Shown: piece by piece, positions 1 through 6,135 of the stretch
Layout: each line of letters starts with the position of its first letter
How positions within the stretch are numbered: position 1 is the first letter of the stretch
Assembly (NCBI GenBank): GCA_040882645.1
Contig: JBBEAX010000005.1
Location: 1 to 8,638, forward strand
Direction: 5' to 3'
DNA: 8,638 bases
Origin: JAUYIV01 sp040882645
GTDB taxonomy: Bacteria; Actinomycetota; Acidimicrobiia; Spongiisociales; UBA11373
Notes under the pieces: generated by a model
The model's database searches: none
What the model was told of the DNA's origin: nothing
Seen by the model: the letters and a program-made list of their open reading frames with translations, nothing else
Made by a program: the position numbers and the translations under genes

Positions 1-18
1 GCGACTGGCGACGCTTGC

Positions 19-1146
19 CTACCCGCACTCGTGGTCGCGCAGGGGCCTGAGGAACAGGTTGCGGGGACCATCGATCAAGGAGCGGGGGACCTCGCAGCGC
101 ACAATCGTCACCCGCTTCGACCCGGCGAGGCGCCCGATCAGCGCGGCCTCCTGATCGATCGCCGTCCACTTCCTCGGAGTGAAGCGGGTGAAGGGCGCCA
201 CCCGGATCTCCAGGTGCTCGTCGTCAGAACCCAGGCTCCACACCCCTGCGACCGTCCCGCCGTCGAGAACCACCGAGGTGGCGTTGCCGTCGCGGTCGTA
301 GACGCACGGACCGACCTCCTCGGCCAGAAACCGGCTCCGGTCCTTCCAGGTGACCATCAGTGCGTCCCACACCGGCAACAGACGGAGGGGTGGAACCTTG
401 CCGCGGATGGTCCCGTCAACCTTGAACATGCCGTCGCCGAGGTCCGCCGCGTCGCAACCGTCGATCGCCTCCCGGGCCTGGCCCAGGGTCATCCCTGACC
501 ACCACGCCAGATCGTCGACCGTTGCCGGGCCGTGAGAACGCAGGTAGAGCCTGGCCACCTCGATCCGGGCCTCGCCGGGATCGGGGGACCAGACATCCAC
601 GTCGGGTAGCCAATCACGCCACAGGGTCACCGCGTTCAGGCCCGAGCGCCATGACTTCGGCTCCCCCGTCCCTACGAGGCGGCATTCGGTAGACATCTGA
701 TTGATCACGAAGTTGAGGCCCCTGGCGTCGTCCTCGGGCACTTCGAGAGCCGCCTTGATCTCAGGGACCGTGCGGTTCACCCCATCCGAGAGAAGGTCCT
801 CGATCCGCGACGCCCAGGTCTCGTAGCCATCGACGACGAGCACCCGATCGACGTAGTTGCTGAACGACCGCTCGTTTCGCTCGCGTGTCGCCGGCACGAC
901 GATCGGAAGCAGATCCACCGGCATCAGGAACGCACTGCCCCGCAGGGTCCGCAACCCCACCACCTTGCGCTTGGAGTACAGCTCGTCGAGCTGCTTCTTC
1001 TTGAAGTTCGGTACCCGCGCCGCCAGCTCCAGGTAAGAGACGGGTGGCGTGGCGTAACAGCCGATCGAGTCGTGGAGAACCTCAAGCACCGAAGCCTTCC
1101 GGCGATCGAGGTGCGTCGACGCCCATGGGACGGCGGCCGTGGTCAT
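19..1146 (-). CDS. Winged-helix DNA-binding domain protein, HTH_42 (AlkZ/YcaQ-like) family
   Basis: This 375-residue protein resembles the HTH_42 family of tandem winged-helix proteins, which includes the AlkZ/YcaQ DNA glycosylases that unhook interstrand crosslinks. Family-like segments are visible: an N-terminal helical part (about 13-80), a second winged-helix block with GPATVDDLAWWSGMTLGQA at 206-224, the core LLPVWDALMVTWKDRS at 256-271, and a C-terminal strand VVLDGGTVAGVWSL at 292-305. I could not place the catalytic Q-x-Q or Q-x-D motif of proven glycosylases, so DNA-repair activity is only a possibility; many actinobacterial members are uncharacterised. It is the last gene of a three-gene operon. 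Its ATG overlaps the TGA of the DinB gene by four bases (ATGA), which suggests translational coupling. The stop is TAG at 19-21. Family assignment is confident; function is not. Confidence 0.85.
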   Translation of the reverse strand: MTTAAVPWASTHLDRRKASVLEVLHDSIGCYATPPVSYLELAARVPNFKKKQLDELYSKRKVVGLRTLRGSAFLMPVDLLPIVVPATRERNERSFSNYVDRVLVVDGYETWASRIEDLLSDGVNRTVPEIKAALEVPEDDARGLNFVINQMSTECRLVGTGEPKSWRSGLNAVTLWRDWLPDVDVWSPDPGEARIEVARLYLRSHGPATVDDLAWWSGMTLGQAREAIDGCDAADLGDGMFKVDGTIRGKVPPLRLLPVWDALMVTWKDRSRFLAEEVGPCVYDRDGNATSVVLDGGTVAGVWSLGSDDEHLEIRVAPFTRFTPRKWTAIDQEAALIGRLAGSKRVTIVRCEVPRSLIDGPRNLFLRPLRDHECG

Positions 1147-1655
1147 GTCCCCCGGGAGACCATGATCTCACCCAGCTGGCCCCGGTGCTCGGCTTCGTGC
1201 TGCATCAGATGATGGAAAACCCACTCGGGCGTGACGGTGAAGTCGCCCGAGACCCGGATCGCATCGAGGTCGTCGTCGCCCAACGACCGCAGCTCCTCCC
1301 GCATTCGCTCGCGCACCCAGGCGAGTCTGGCAAGATGTCGCTCGAGCGAGTCGCCCACGGCAGGGGTGAGCCGGCCGTTCTCCTCGCGCACGTCGTGGGG
1401 GAACCAGGCCTCGGCTTCCGCGGGGAAATCCTTCACCATCACCTCGGCGTAGAGCCAGTCGAGTTCGATCGCGGCCACGTGGTAGAGGAGCGAGCCTGGA
1501 GTGTTCCCGTTCCACTCAGTGGGCTGATCGACCGTCGCAGGATCCAGGTCGGACACCAGTCGCAGCGTCCGCTCCCGGCATTCCTCGGTTAGGGCCAGCA
1601 GGAAAGCCACCCTCGGCGGGTAGCCATCTGGTCGTCGAATCGATTCGTGGGTCAT
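1143..1655 (-). CDS. DinB-family (DinB/YfiT-like) putative metal-dependent protein
   Basis: This 170-residue protein has the four-helix-bundle pattern of the DinB/YfiT superfamily. Members bind a divalent metal with three histidines, and some act as thiol-dependent S-transferases using mycothiol or bacillithiol. The triad is visible as H59 in SLLYHVAAIELDWL (55-68) and H153 plus H157 in HEAEHRGQL (153-161). The length is normal for the family. The reading frame is open upstream to 1796, but I chose the ATG at 1653-1655. It begins the conserved N-terminal helix and forms a 4-nt ATGA overlap with the TGA of homoserine kinase; the longer version would run back through thrB. The next gene starts by the same kind of overlap at 1143-1146. 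In an actinobacterium a mycothiol-linked role is an attractive inference, but substrate and reaction cannot be read from the sequence. Confidence 0.88.
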   Translation of the reverse strand: MTHESIRRPDGYPPRVAFLLALTEECRERTLRLVSDLDPATVDQPTEWNGNTPGSLLYHVAAIELDWLYAEVMVKDFPAEAEAWFPHDVREENGRLTPAVGDSLERHLARLAWVRERMREELRSLGDDDLDAIRVSGDFTVTPEWVFHHLMQHEAEHRGQLGEIMVSRGT

Positions 1656-2488
1656 GAGATAACCGTTCCCTGGCGGTCGATTTCGAGGCGCAACACCTCG
1701 CCATCTTCGCCGACAGCGCCTCGCAGTGCCTGCTCGACCGACCGCGCCGAGGCGTCCGTCGCCAGCGCCACGGCCGACGGTCCCGCGCCACTCCACGCCG
1801 CATGAAGCGCTCCGGCACCCCTCGCCGCCTCGATCATTTTCGCGGTGATCGGCGAAAGGTCGCTCCGCGGCAGTTCGTGCATCTCGTCGCCGGCCGCTGC
1901 CGCGAACGCCACCGGGTCGGCCGTCCGCAGGCCTTCGATGAGCGCCGCCACCCGGGCAGCGGTCCGCACCGCCACCGCACGAGGCACCGTGTCGTCGAGT
2001 GCGGCGCGGGCAGTGTGCGTCGACATTGCCTCGGCCGGGACGCCGACCAGGATCCGAAGAGAAGGATGGACCCCCAGCCGGAGGACCTCCCCCGTGGCGG
2101 TAACAGCCACCAAGCCGCCGTAGGCGGCGGCTGCTGCATTGTCGGGGTGGCCCTCAGCCACGGCGGCCGCACGAAACACCGAGCCGAGGTCGTATGAGCC
2201 GGCCGCGGAGTCCACCGCGGCCCGAACCGCCACTCGCAGCGCGGCGCTCGAACCGAGACCCTTGCCGACCGGAATCTTCGAGCGGATGTAAACCGCGTGC
2301 GGCTGATCCCCCGCGACGTCCTGGACCAACCGGGCGGTCGACTCCGCCACCGGACGGCCATCGCTGGTGACCGACCATGATGCTGCCGGCTCAGCCTCCA
2401 CCTCCAACCGGATCGACACCGCCAGCGCGAGCAGATCGAACCCGGGTCCCAGGTTGGCGATCGACCCAGGTGCAGAAGCAGTAGACAC
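1652..2488 (-). CDS. thrB: Homoserine kinase (GHMP kinase superfamily)
   Basis: The product phosphorylates L-homoserine with ATP to O-phosphohomoserine, the step before threonine synthase. All GHMP landmarks are present in a 278-residue protein. The N-terminal motif is SAPGSIANLGPGFD (5-18), the ATP-binding glycine-rich loop PVGKGLGSSAA is at 73-83, the typical EGHPDNAA is at 112-119, and the C-terminal motif WSGAGPSAVAL is at 232-242. It is slightly shorter than usual homoserine kinases (about 290-310 residues). I chose the GTG at 2486-2488. The frame stays open to 2653, but that extension crosses the heptamer repeats and the N gap, and the conserved sequence begins right after the GTG. No Shine-Dalgarno precedes the GTG, and a TAGACT hexamer sits 8 nt upstream, so a leaderless transcript is likely. 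It leads an operon with dinB-like and HTH_42 genes; thrC and hom are not in the window. Confidence 0.93.
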   Translation of the reverse strand: MSTASAPGSIANLGPGFDLLALAVSIRLEVEAEPAASWSVTSDGRPVAESTARLVQDVAGDQPHAVYIRSKIPVGKGLGSSAALRVAVRAAVDSAAGSYDLGSVFRAAAVAEGHPDNAAAAAYGGLVAVTATGEVLRLGVHPSLRILVGVPAEAMSTHTARAALDDTVPRAVAVRTAARVAALIEGLRTADPVAFAAAAGDEMHELPRSDLSPITAKMIEAARGAGALHAAWSGAGPSAVALATDASARSVEQALRGAVGEDGEVLRLEIDRQGTVIS

Positions 2489-2496
2489 GCGCGGGG

Positions 2497-2502
2497 AGTC
2501 TA
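2497..2502 (-). promoter_or_regulatory. Putative -10 element (TAGACT) for leaderless thrB operon
   Basis: Read on the minus strand, TAGACT fits the TANNNT pattern and ends 8 nt before the GTG of thrB. That would place the transcription start at or next to the first codon. No clear -35 hexamer is seen at 17-19 nt. The region just upstream is a GC-rich hairpin (2506-2528) followed by the heptamer array at 2529-2556. Confidence 0.5.
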
Positions 2503-2505
2503 AGA

Positions 2506-2528
2506 GGCGGCTCGCTCCGCTCGCCGCC
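2506..2528. other. GC-rich hairpin with CTCGCTCCGCTCG loop
   Basis: GGCGG at 2506-2510 can pair with CCGCC at 2524-2528, enclosing the 13-mer CTCGCTCCGCTCG. The hairpin directly abuts the first heptamer unit of the array at 2529. The same 13-mer recurs at 7608-7620, next to another array of the same family, again flanked by short complementary bases. It may be part of the repeat element rather than a terminator, since no T-tract follows on either strand. Confidence 0.4.
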
Positions 2529-2556
2529 GCAATTCGCAATTCGCAATTCGCAATTC
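2529..2556 (+). repeat. Heptamer array A: (GCAATTC)x4
   Basis: Four perfect tandem copies of GCAATTC. The array is the left arm of an inverted pair with the array at 2704-2736, about 150 nt apart, in the divergent region between thrB and the ABC transporter genes. On its right it continues as GGAGGACG, a boundary similar to that of the array at 7694-7707 read in the matching orientation. Confidence 0.95.
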
Positions 2557-2605
2557 GGAGGACGCGAACCGGCGGGGTGTGCGCTTTTTGGGGCGAGCTC
2601 GGGCC

Positions 2606-2625
2606 GGGGGGGGGGNNNNNNNNNN
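2606..2625. other. G run followed by 10-N assembly gap
   Basis: Ten G residues (2606-2615) run directly into ten Ns (2616-2625). The Ns are a scaffold gap of unknown true length. Because two other gaps in the window also follow pure G runs, the Gs are probably an end-of-contig artefact. This gap lies inside the loop of the inverted heptamer pair, so the core of that element is incompletely known. Confidence 0.9.
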
Positions 2626-2703
2626 GGGCCGCGCGCGCTTCGCTCGCTGGCACGGAGGGAGGCAGGAACCGGAGAACGTCCGTGATCCAAGGCGGGGTTT
2701 GTC

Positions 2704-2736
2704 GAATTGCGAATTGCGAATTGCGATTTGCGATTT
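2704..2736 (-). repeat. Heptamer array B: inverted (GCAATTC)n, four units plus partial
   Basis: On the plus strand this reads GAATTGC three times, then GATTTGC and a partial GATTT. It is the reverse complement of array A, and the two could form a long stem around the gap-containing core. The outer-unit boundary GTCGAATTGC is the reverse complement of GCAATTCGAC, which also ends the arrays at 4540 and 7570. The array ends 18 nt before the -10 hexamer of the ABC transporter promoter. Confidence 0.93.
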
Positions 2737-2753
2737 CACCCGCGCGACCCCCC

Positions 2754-2759
2754 TAACCT
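2754..2759 (+). promoter_or_regulatory. Putative -10 element (TAACCT) for leaderless ABC transporter operon
   Basis: TAACCT fits TANNNT and lies 6 nt before the GTG at 2766, with no Shine-Dalgarno between them. This predicts a leaderless mRNA. The nonamer CCCTAACCT occurs again at 8578-8585 plus flank, in front of the dcd start. A TTGCGA within the last heptamer units (2728-2733) resembles a -35 but is 20 nt away, longer than usual. Confidence 0.5.
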
Positions 2760-2765
2760 TCCCCC

Positions 2766-3668
2766 GTGGCCGCGATCCGCCTTGAGAGGCTCAGCAAGTA
2801 CTACGGGAAGGCCCGGGGGGTGGTCGAGGTCGACCTCGAGGTGCAGACCGGGGAGGTGTTCGGGTTTCTCGGGCCCAATGGGGCCGGCAAGACGACGACG
2901 ATCCGGGCGCTGCTCGACCTGATTCGCCCCTCCTCGGGCAAGGCCACCGTGCTCGGCCTCGACTCGGTCGCCGACTCACTCGAGATTCGCAAGCGTGTGG
3001 GTTATCTGCCCGGCGAACTCGCGCTCTGGGAGTGGATGACCGCCCGCCAGGTGCTCGACCATCTTGCGAACCTTCGGGGCGGCGTCGACCAGGCGTACCG
3101 CGAACAACTGACCGAGCGCTTCGAGGTCGAGATCGACCGTAAGGTGAGCGACCTCTCCACCGGCAACAAGCAGAAGATCGGCCTCGTGCAGGCATTCATG
3201 CACAAGCCCGAACTGATCGTCCTCGACGAGCCCACCAGCGGCCTCGATCCGCTGATGCAACAGGTCACCTACGAGGTCATCGACGAGGCGCAGCGCGACG
3301 GTCGAACCGTCTTCCTCTCATCACACGTCCTCCCGGAAGTCGAACGGATCGCTCACCGGGTCGCCATCATCCGCAAGGGCCGCGTCATCGAGGTGGCGAC
3401 TGTCGACAGCTTGAAGGAGCGGGCAATCCGTCTCGTCGAGCTCAGGTTCGGCTGGCCGGTACCCGACCCCGCTCAACTCGCTGCGATCGCCGGGGTGACA
3501 GAGGCGAGCGTGAGCGGCTCCGTCGCCACGGTACGCGTGGAAGGATCGATGGACCCGCTCGTCAAGGCGCTCGCTGGCTACGAGACCCTGTTGATCCGCA
3601 CCCACGACACGCCCCTCGAAGAGATCTTCCTCCAGCTCTACCGGAACGGAGCAGACGATGAGGGCTGA
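2766..3668 (+). CDS. ABC transporter ATP-binding protein (ABC-2 type exporter)
   Basis: This 300-residue ATPase subunit should energise export by the permease encoded next to it. Motifs in order are Walker A GPNGAGKTT (36-44), the segment YLPGELALW (80-88) at the usual Q-loop position, signature LSTGNKQ (130-136), Walker B IVLDEPTSGLD (151-161), and the switch histidine in SSHVL (H187). The Q-loop glutamine itself appears replaced in the YLPGEL context, which I have seen as typical of a subset of these exporters. A C-terminal extension of about 80 residues ends in the LEEIFLQLYR segment common in ABC-2 ATPases. It starts at GTG 2766, 6 nt after a TAACCT hexamer. Its 3' end overlaps the permease by 11 nt, so the two are co-translated. 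The substrate is unknown; drug, lipid or peptide export are all possible. Confidence 0.93.
   Translation: MAAIRLERLSKYYGKARGVVEVDLEVQTGEVFGFLGPNGAGKTTTIRALLDLIRPSSGKATVLGLDSVADSLEIRKRVGYLPGELALWEWMTARQVLDHLANLRGGVDQAYREQLTERFEVEIDRKVSDLSTGNKQKIGLVQAFMHKPELIVLDEPTSGLDPLMQQVTYEVIDEAQRDGRTVFLSSHVLPEVERIAHRVAIIRKGRVIEVATVDSLKERAIRLVELRFGWPVPDPAQLAAIAGVTEASVSGSVATVRVEGSMDPLVKALAGYETLLIRTHDTPLEEIFLQLYRNGADDEG
3648..3651 (+). promoter_or_regulatory. Ribosome binding site of the permease gene
   Basis: GGAG lies 6 nt before the ATG at 3658, inside the end of the ATPase gene. It supports the chosen permease start. It also shows that internal genes of operons here use a Shine-Dalgarno, in contrast to the apparently leaderless first genes. 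Confidence 0.65.
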
Positions 3669-4461
3669 GACCTTTCGCCGGGTGATCGTCGGGCGGCGCA
3701 AGTCGGTGGTCGGATGGTCGATCGCCTTCCTCGCCATGATGGCCTTCATCGTCCTGCTCTATCCCGCGGTGCGAGATCAGCCGAGCTTCTCGGACCTCGT
3801 CGAGGACTACCCCGAGTTCGTCCAGCAGATCCTGGGGCTCGGCGGGGGCCTCGACATGACCTCCCCCGAGGGGTACCTGAACAGCCAGCTGTTCGCCAAC
3901 ACGCTGCCCATCCTCTTCCTGATCTACCTGTTGGCCTTCGCGGTGCGCGAGACGGCAGGCGAGGAGATCGACAAGACGATGAACCTGGCCCTCGCTCACC
4001 CGATCAAGCGCGAGCGCTTCATCCTGGAAAAGTTCGCCGCGATGACGGTCACCGGGTTCGGACTCGCCCTGGTGGCGATCGTCGGACTGTTGATAACCGG
4101 GCCTCTGGTCGACATGGACCTCGGCGTCGCCGGCTACTTCGGCGCCACCCTGTCGGTGTTCCTCACTGCCCTGGTGTTTGCGACCCTGGCGTTGGCCGTG
4201 GGCGCCTGGACCGGGAAGAGGTCCCTGGCCTACGGGGTGACCGCCACCCTCGCGGTCGTCTTCTTCCTGGTGTGGGGGCTCGCCCCGATCGTCGACGCCC
4301 TCGAGTGGACCAACGTGATCAACCCCTTCTTCTGGGGCCTGGCCGGTACCCCGGTGGTCAGTGGCCTCCAGGTCGGCAACGCCCTGCTGCTCGCCGGGGT
4401 AGTGGTGGTGCTGGCAGCCGCGGCGATCGCCGGATTCCGAAGGCGGGATATCGGGGTGTGA
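3658..4461 (+). CDS. ABC-2 type transporter permease
   Basis: This 267-residue integral membrane protein is the channel half of the exporter. About six hydrophobic segments are visible: roughly 18-37, 80-99, 127-150, 157-181, 190-212 and 240-260. After the second one comes an amphipathic stretch, EEIDKTMNLALAHPIKRERF (102-121). It matches the ABC-2 permease pattern in which E/G-T-x-x-L-x-L-A-x-P-x-x-R precedes the next helix and likely contacts the ATPase. The start ATG at 3658 has a GGAG 6 nt upstream and overlaps the ATPase gene by 11 nt. The protein ends in a basic RRRDIGV tail. The TGA at 4459-4461 is followed at once by a 15-G run and an assembly gap, so anything just downstream is uncertain, but the C-terminus itself looks natural. 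The transported substrate is unknown. Confidence 0.92.
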   Translation: MRAETFRRVIVGRRKSVVGWSIAFLAMMAFIVLLYPAVRDQPSFSDLVEDYPEFVQQILGLGGGLDMTSPEGYLNSQLFANTLPILFLIYLLAFAVRETAGEEIDKTMNLALAHPIKRERFILEKFAAMTVTGFGLALVAIVGLLITGPLVDMDLGVAGYFGATLSVFLTALVFATLALAVGAWTGKRSLAYGVTATLAVVFFLVWGLAPIVDALEWTNVINPFFWGLAGTPVVSGLQVGNALLLAGVVVVLAAAAIAGFRRRDIGV

Positions 4462-4486
4462 GGGGGGGGGGGGGGGNNNNNNNNNN
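4462..4486. other. 15-G run and 10-N assembly gap
   Basis: Fifteen Gs (4462-4476) start immediately after the permease stop and lead into ten Ns (4477-4486). This is probably a contig end with artefactual Gs. If the heptamer array at 4540 has an inverted partner, as its relatives do, that partner would be missing in this gap. Confidence 0.9.
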
Positions 4487-4517
4487 CGGATCCCGACGGG
4501 GGTATAGCGGGGGGTGC

Positions 4518-4538
4518 GGGCCGGCTTCCGCCCGGCCC
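4518..4538. other. GC-only hairpin upstream of heptamer array C
   Basis: GGGCCGG (4518-4524) pairs perfectly with CCGGCCC (4532-4538) around a 7-nt loop. No T-tract follows, so it is not a classical intrinsic terminator. It lies two bases before array C, an arrangement comparable to the GC hairpin abutting array A. Confidence 0.45.
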
Positions 4539-4539
4539 C

Positions 4540-4567
4540 GCAATTCGCAATTCGCAATTCGCAATTC
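4540..4567 (+). repeat. Heptamer array C: (GCAATTC)x4
   Basis: Four perfect copies of GCAATTC followed by GAC, the same boundary as array D. No inverted partner is visible, but the assembly gap lies 53 nt to the left. The array is in the 140-nt stretch between the permease and the GNAT gene, which holds no other recognisable feature. Confidence 0.95.
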
Positions 4568-4601
4568 GACGGAACGCGCCAGTGCCGACGATGATCCTGC
4601 A

Positions 4602-5168
4602 ATGCCACAACGGCTTCCCTGCTACATCGAGACCGAGCGGTTGGTGCTTCGGCAGTGGGTCGAGGAGGATGCGGCGGCGCTGGGGGCGGCAGTCGAGGCG
4701 AGTGCCGAGCACCTTCGACCGTGGATGGCCTGGATGGCCGACGAGCCGAAACCGCCCGAGGCCCGGGCCGAGAAGATCCGTCAGTGGCGGGCCGACTGGG
4801 AGCAGGGCGGAGACGTGGTGCTGGGGGTGATCCTCGACGGCAATCCCATCGGCGGCACCGGGCTCCACCGCCGCCTCGGTCCGGATGCCCTCGAGATCGG
4901 TTACTGGATACACGCCCACCACACCCGCCAGGGTTACGCCACCGAATTGTCCGAGGCGCTCACCGAGGCCGCCTTCGGGTTGGAAGGCATCGAGCGAGTC
5001 GAGATTCATCACGACAAGGCGAACGTCGCAAGCTCCGGCGTGCCCCGTCGGCTCGGGTACACCAAGATCGAGGAGATCCCGTCCCCGCCGACGGCCCCGG
5101 CCCACCTCGGCATAGACGTGATCTGGGCAGTGACCCGCGAGGAGTGGGAAGCGCACGGGAGCGGCTAA
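4602..5168 (+). CDS. GNAT-family N-acetyltransferase (RimJ/RimL-like)
   Basis: This 188-residue protein transfers an acetyl group from acetyl-CoA, typically to a protein N-terminus or a small amine. The N-terminal IETERLVLRQW (9-19) is characteristic of the RimJ/RimL branch. The acetyl-CoA pyrophosphate-binding loop is RQGYAT (109-114), which fits R/Q-x-x-G-x-G/A, preceded by the strand LEIGYWI (97-103). The later NVASSGVPRRLGY (141-153) corresponds to the conserved N-x-x-S-x-x-V-x-x-x-L-G-F/Y helix. The ATG at 4602 is the first in-frame start candidate before the conserved domain. It has no clear Shine-Dalgarno and only a weak GATGAT sequence 6 nt upstream, so its expression signal is unclear. 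It is convergent with the PhzF gene; a four-unit heptamer array separates the stops. The substrate cannot be inferred. Confidence 0.88.
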   Translation: MPQRLPCYIETERLVLRQWVEEDAAALGAAVEASAEHLRPWMAWMADEPKPPEARAEKIRQWRADWEQGGDVVLGVILDGNPIGGTGLHRRLGPDALEIGYWIHAHHTRQGYATELSEALTEAAFGLEGIERVEIHHDKANVASSGVPRRLGYTKIEEIPSPPTAPAHLGIDVIWAVTREEWEAHGSG

Positions 5169-5179
5169 CCCCCTCCAGC

Positions 5180-5207
5180 TGGAGACTGGTGACTGGAGAC
5201 TGGGGAC
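5180..5207 (+). repeat. Heptamer array: (TGGNGAC)x4 between convergent stops
   Basis: Four units, TGGAGAC, TGGTGAC, TGGAGAC and TGGGGAC, vary only at the fourth base. The last unit directly abuts the stop codon of the PhzF gene (5208-5210, minus strand). This array nearly fills the 39-nt space between the GNAT and PhzF stop codons. It belongs to the same family as the array at 6106-6135. Confidence 0.93.
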
Positions 5208-6005
5208 TCAGACCTCCAGCACCCTCACCTCGTCGCGACGGACGGTGCCTCCGAGGCCTACTACGGGGCCGTCCCAGGAGACCTTGATGGTGGAGGGGTG
5301 GCCGATGGCGTCGCCCTGGCTGATGGTCAGCCGCCCCGAGGATTCTCCCCGGTGGTGCCTGATCGCGGCGAGGGCGGCAGCCGCACTTCCGGTGGCCGGG
5401 TCCTCGGCGATGCCGGCGCCGGGGGCGAAGAACCGGGCGGTGATCTCGGCGCCCGCACCGGCGAAGACATAACACATGCCCGCCCCCTGGGCCACCAGTG
5501 CCTCGAGGTCTGGGGTGGCCGAGGCCACCGCCTCGGGAGAACCCACGTCGACCAACAGATACGGCAGCGGCATCTGCACCCACCAAGCGTGGACCGGCTC
5601 TGGCAGAGCGGCGGCTACCGCGACCGCCTCCGCCTCAGGGGTGGCGCGGATGTCGGTCGCCATCGGAGTGTCCACCCAGATCTCGTCACCGTCCTTCCAG
5701 AACGGGATCTCCCCCACCTGGCAGGTCATCCGGTCGACCGTCCCCGGACCGATCATCCCCAGCACCCAGGCTGCGCCGACCAGCGGGTGACCCGCGAAAG
5801 GCAGCTCCCGGGTGGGGGTGAAGATCCGCACCGAGGGAATGCCCTCCTGGCGCCAGTCGATGAACACGGTCTCGGAGAAGCCAAGCTCGGCCGCGATCTC
5901 TTGCATCCCCGTCTCCGGCAGTCCAGTCATGTCGGGGATCACCCCGAGATGGTTCCCGCCGGCATCTCCCCGGGTGAACACACGAAGCACGTAACAGTGA
6001 CGCAT
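5208..6005 (-). CDS. PhzF-family isomerase/epimerase
   Basis: This 265-residue protein belongs to the PhzF (phenazine biosynthesis-like) fold, a duplicated diaminopimelate-epimerase-like architecture. The expected acid/base glutamate is E45 in LGFSETVFI (41-49), the same number as in characterised PhzF. Other signatures are LPFAGHPLVGAA (68-79) and EDPATGSAAAAL (201-212). The N-terminal substrate loop reads GGNHLGV (16-22), where GNPLAV is more usual, so the substrate may differ. No other phenazine gene is nearby, so phenazine synthesis is unlikely; most family members have unknown substrates. I chose the ATG at 6003-6005 because the family N-terminus begins there. The longer frame to 6038 would translate the heptamer repeats. 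A TAGCGT hexamer 7 nt upstream and no Shine-Dalgarno suggest a leaderless transcript. Heptamer arrays flank the gene on both sides. Confidence 0.9.
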   Translation of the reverse strand: MRHCYVLRVFTRGDAGGNHLGVIPDMTGLPETGMQEIAAELGFSETVFIDWRQEGIPSVRIFTPTRELPFAGHPLVGAAWVLGMIGPGTVDRMTCQVGEIPFWKDGDEIWVDTPMATDIRATPEAEAVAVAAALPEPVHAWWVQMPLPYLLVDVGSPEAVASATPDLEALVAQGAGMCYVFAGAGAEITARFFAPGAGIAEDPATGSAAAALAAIRHHRGESSGRLTISQGDAIGHPSTIKVSWDGPVVGLGGTVRRDEVRVLEV

Positions 6006-6012
6006 TGGCGCC

Positions 6013-6018
6013 ACGCTA
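6013..6018 (-). promoter_or_regulatory. Putative -10 element (TAGCGT) for leaderless PhzF gene
   Basis: On the minus strand TAGCGT fits TANNNT and ends 7 nt before the ATG at 6005. No Shine-Dalgarno is present. TTGGCT copies inside the adjacent GCCAACA array fall 14 and 21 nt upstream, neither at the usual 17-18 nt for a -35. Confidence 0.45.
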
Positions 6019-6020
6019 CA

Positions 6021-6054
6021 GCCGACAGCCCAAGCCAACAGCCAACAGCCAGAG
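6021..6054 (+). repeat. Heptamer array: (GCCAACA)n, about five degenerate units
   Basis: Units read GCCGACA, GCCCAA (one base short), GCCAACA, GCCAACA and GCCAGAG. This is a third heptamer family, unrelated in sequence to GCAATTC and TGGAGAC. It lies just upstream of the PhzF -10 element, in the 130-nt divergent region between PhzF and the membrane protein gene. Confidence 0.8.
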
Positions 6055-6105
6055 ATCCCGCTCCGTCAGGCCGACCAAGGCCCTGCGCCTCTGACAGTTT
6101 GGAAC

Positions 6106-6135
6106 TGGAGACTGGAGACTGGAGACTGGCGACTG
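6106..6135 (+). repeat. Heptamer array: (TGGAGAC)x3 + TGGCGAC abutting a start codon
   Basis: Three perfect TGGAGAC units and one TGGCGAC are followed by TG and then the ATG at 6136. Each perfect unit carries GGAG, a Shine-Dalgarno core. The nearest one (6121-6124) lies 11 nt before the ATG, further than ideal. The repeat may therefore supply the ribosome binding site of the downstream gene. Confidence 0.93.

Noticed and set aside
31..498. Plus-strand open frame opposite the HTH_42 gene.
   Set aside because: It is a shadow of the minus-strand gene; no recognisable domain and no expression signal.
1656..1796. Longer N-terminus of the DinB protein (217 codons).
   Set aside because: The extra 47 residues lie antiparallel to nothing but inside thrB in another frame, are Arg/Gly-rich, and do not look like the family. 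The ATGA overlap start is far more convincing.
2529..2736. Heptamer arrays as a CRISPR array.
   Set aside because: Units are 7 bp and contiguous, without unique spacers, and no cas gene is present.
3562..4608. Long minus-strand open frame opposite the ABC permease.
   Set aside because: It crosses the G run and Ns, is antisense to a clear membrane protein, and its translation is low-complexity. It is a shadow frame of GC-rich DNA.
3714..5168. A 484-codon plus-strand frame running from the permease region through the gap into the GNAT gene, seeming to give a fusion.
   Set aside because: It joins an out-of-frame reading of the permease to GNAT only because ten Ns were placed between them. The true gap length is unknown and the permease has its own complete frame.
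6006..6038. Upstream ATG for PhzF, adding 11 residues.
   Set aside because: It would translate the GCCAACA repeats and the apparent -10 element; the family N-terminus fits the ATG at 6005.
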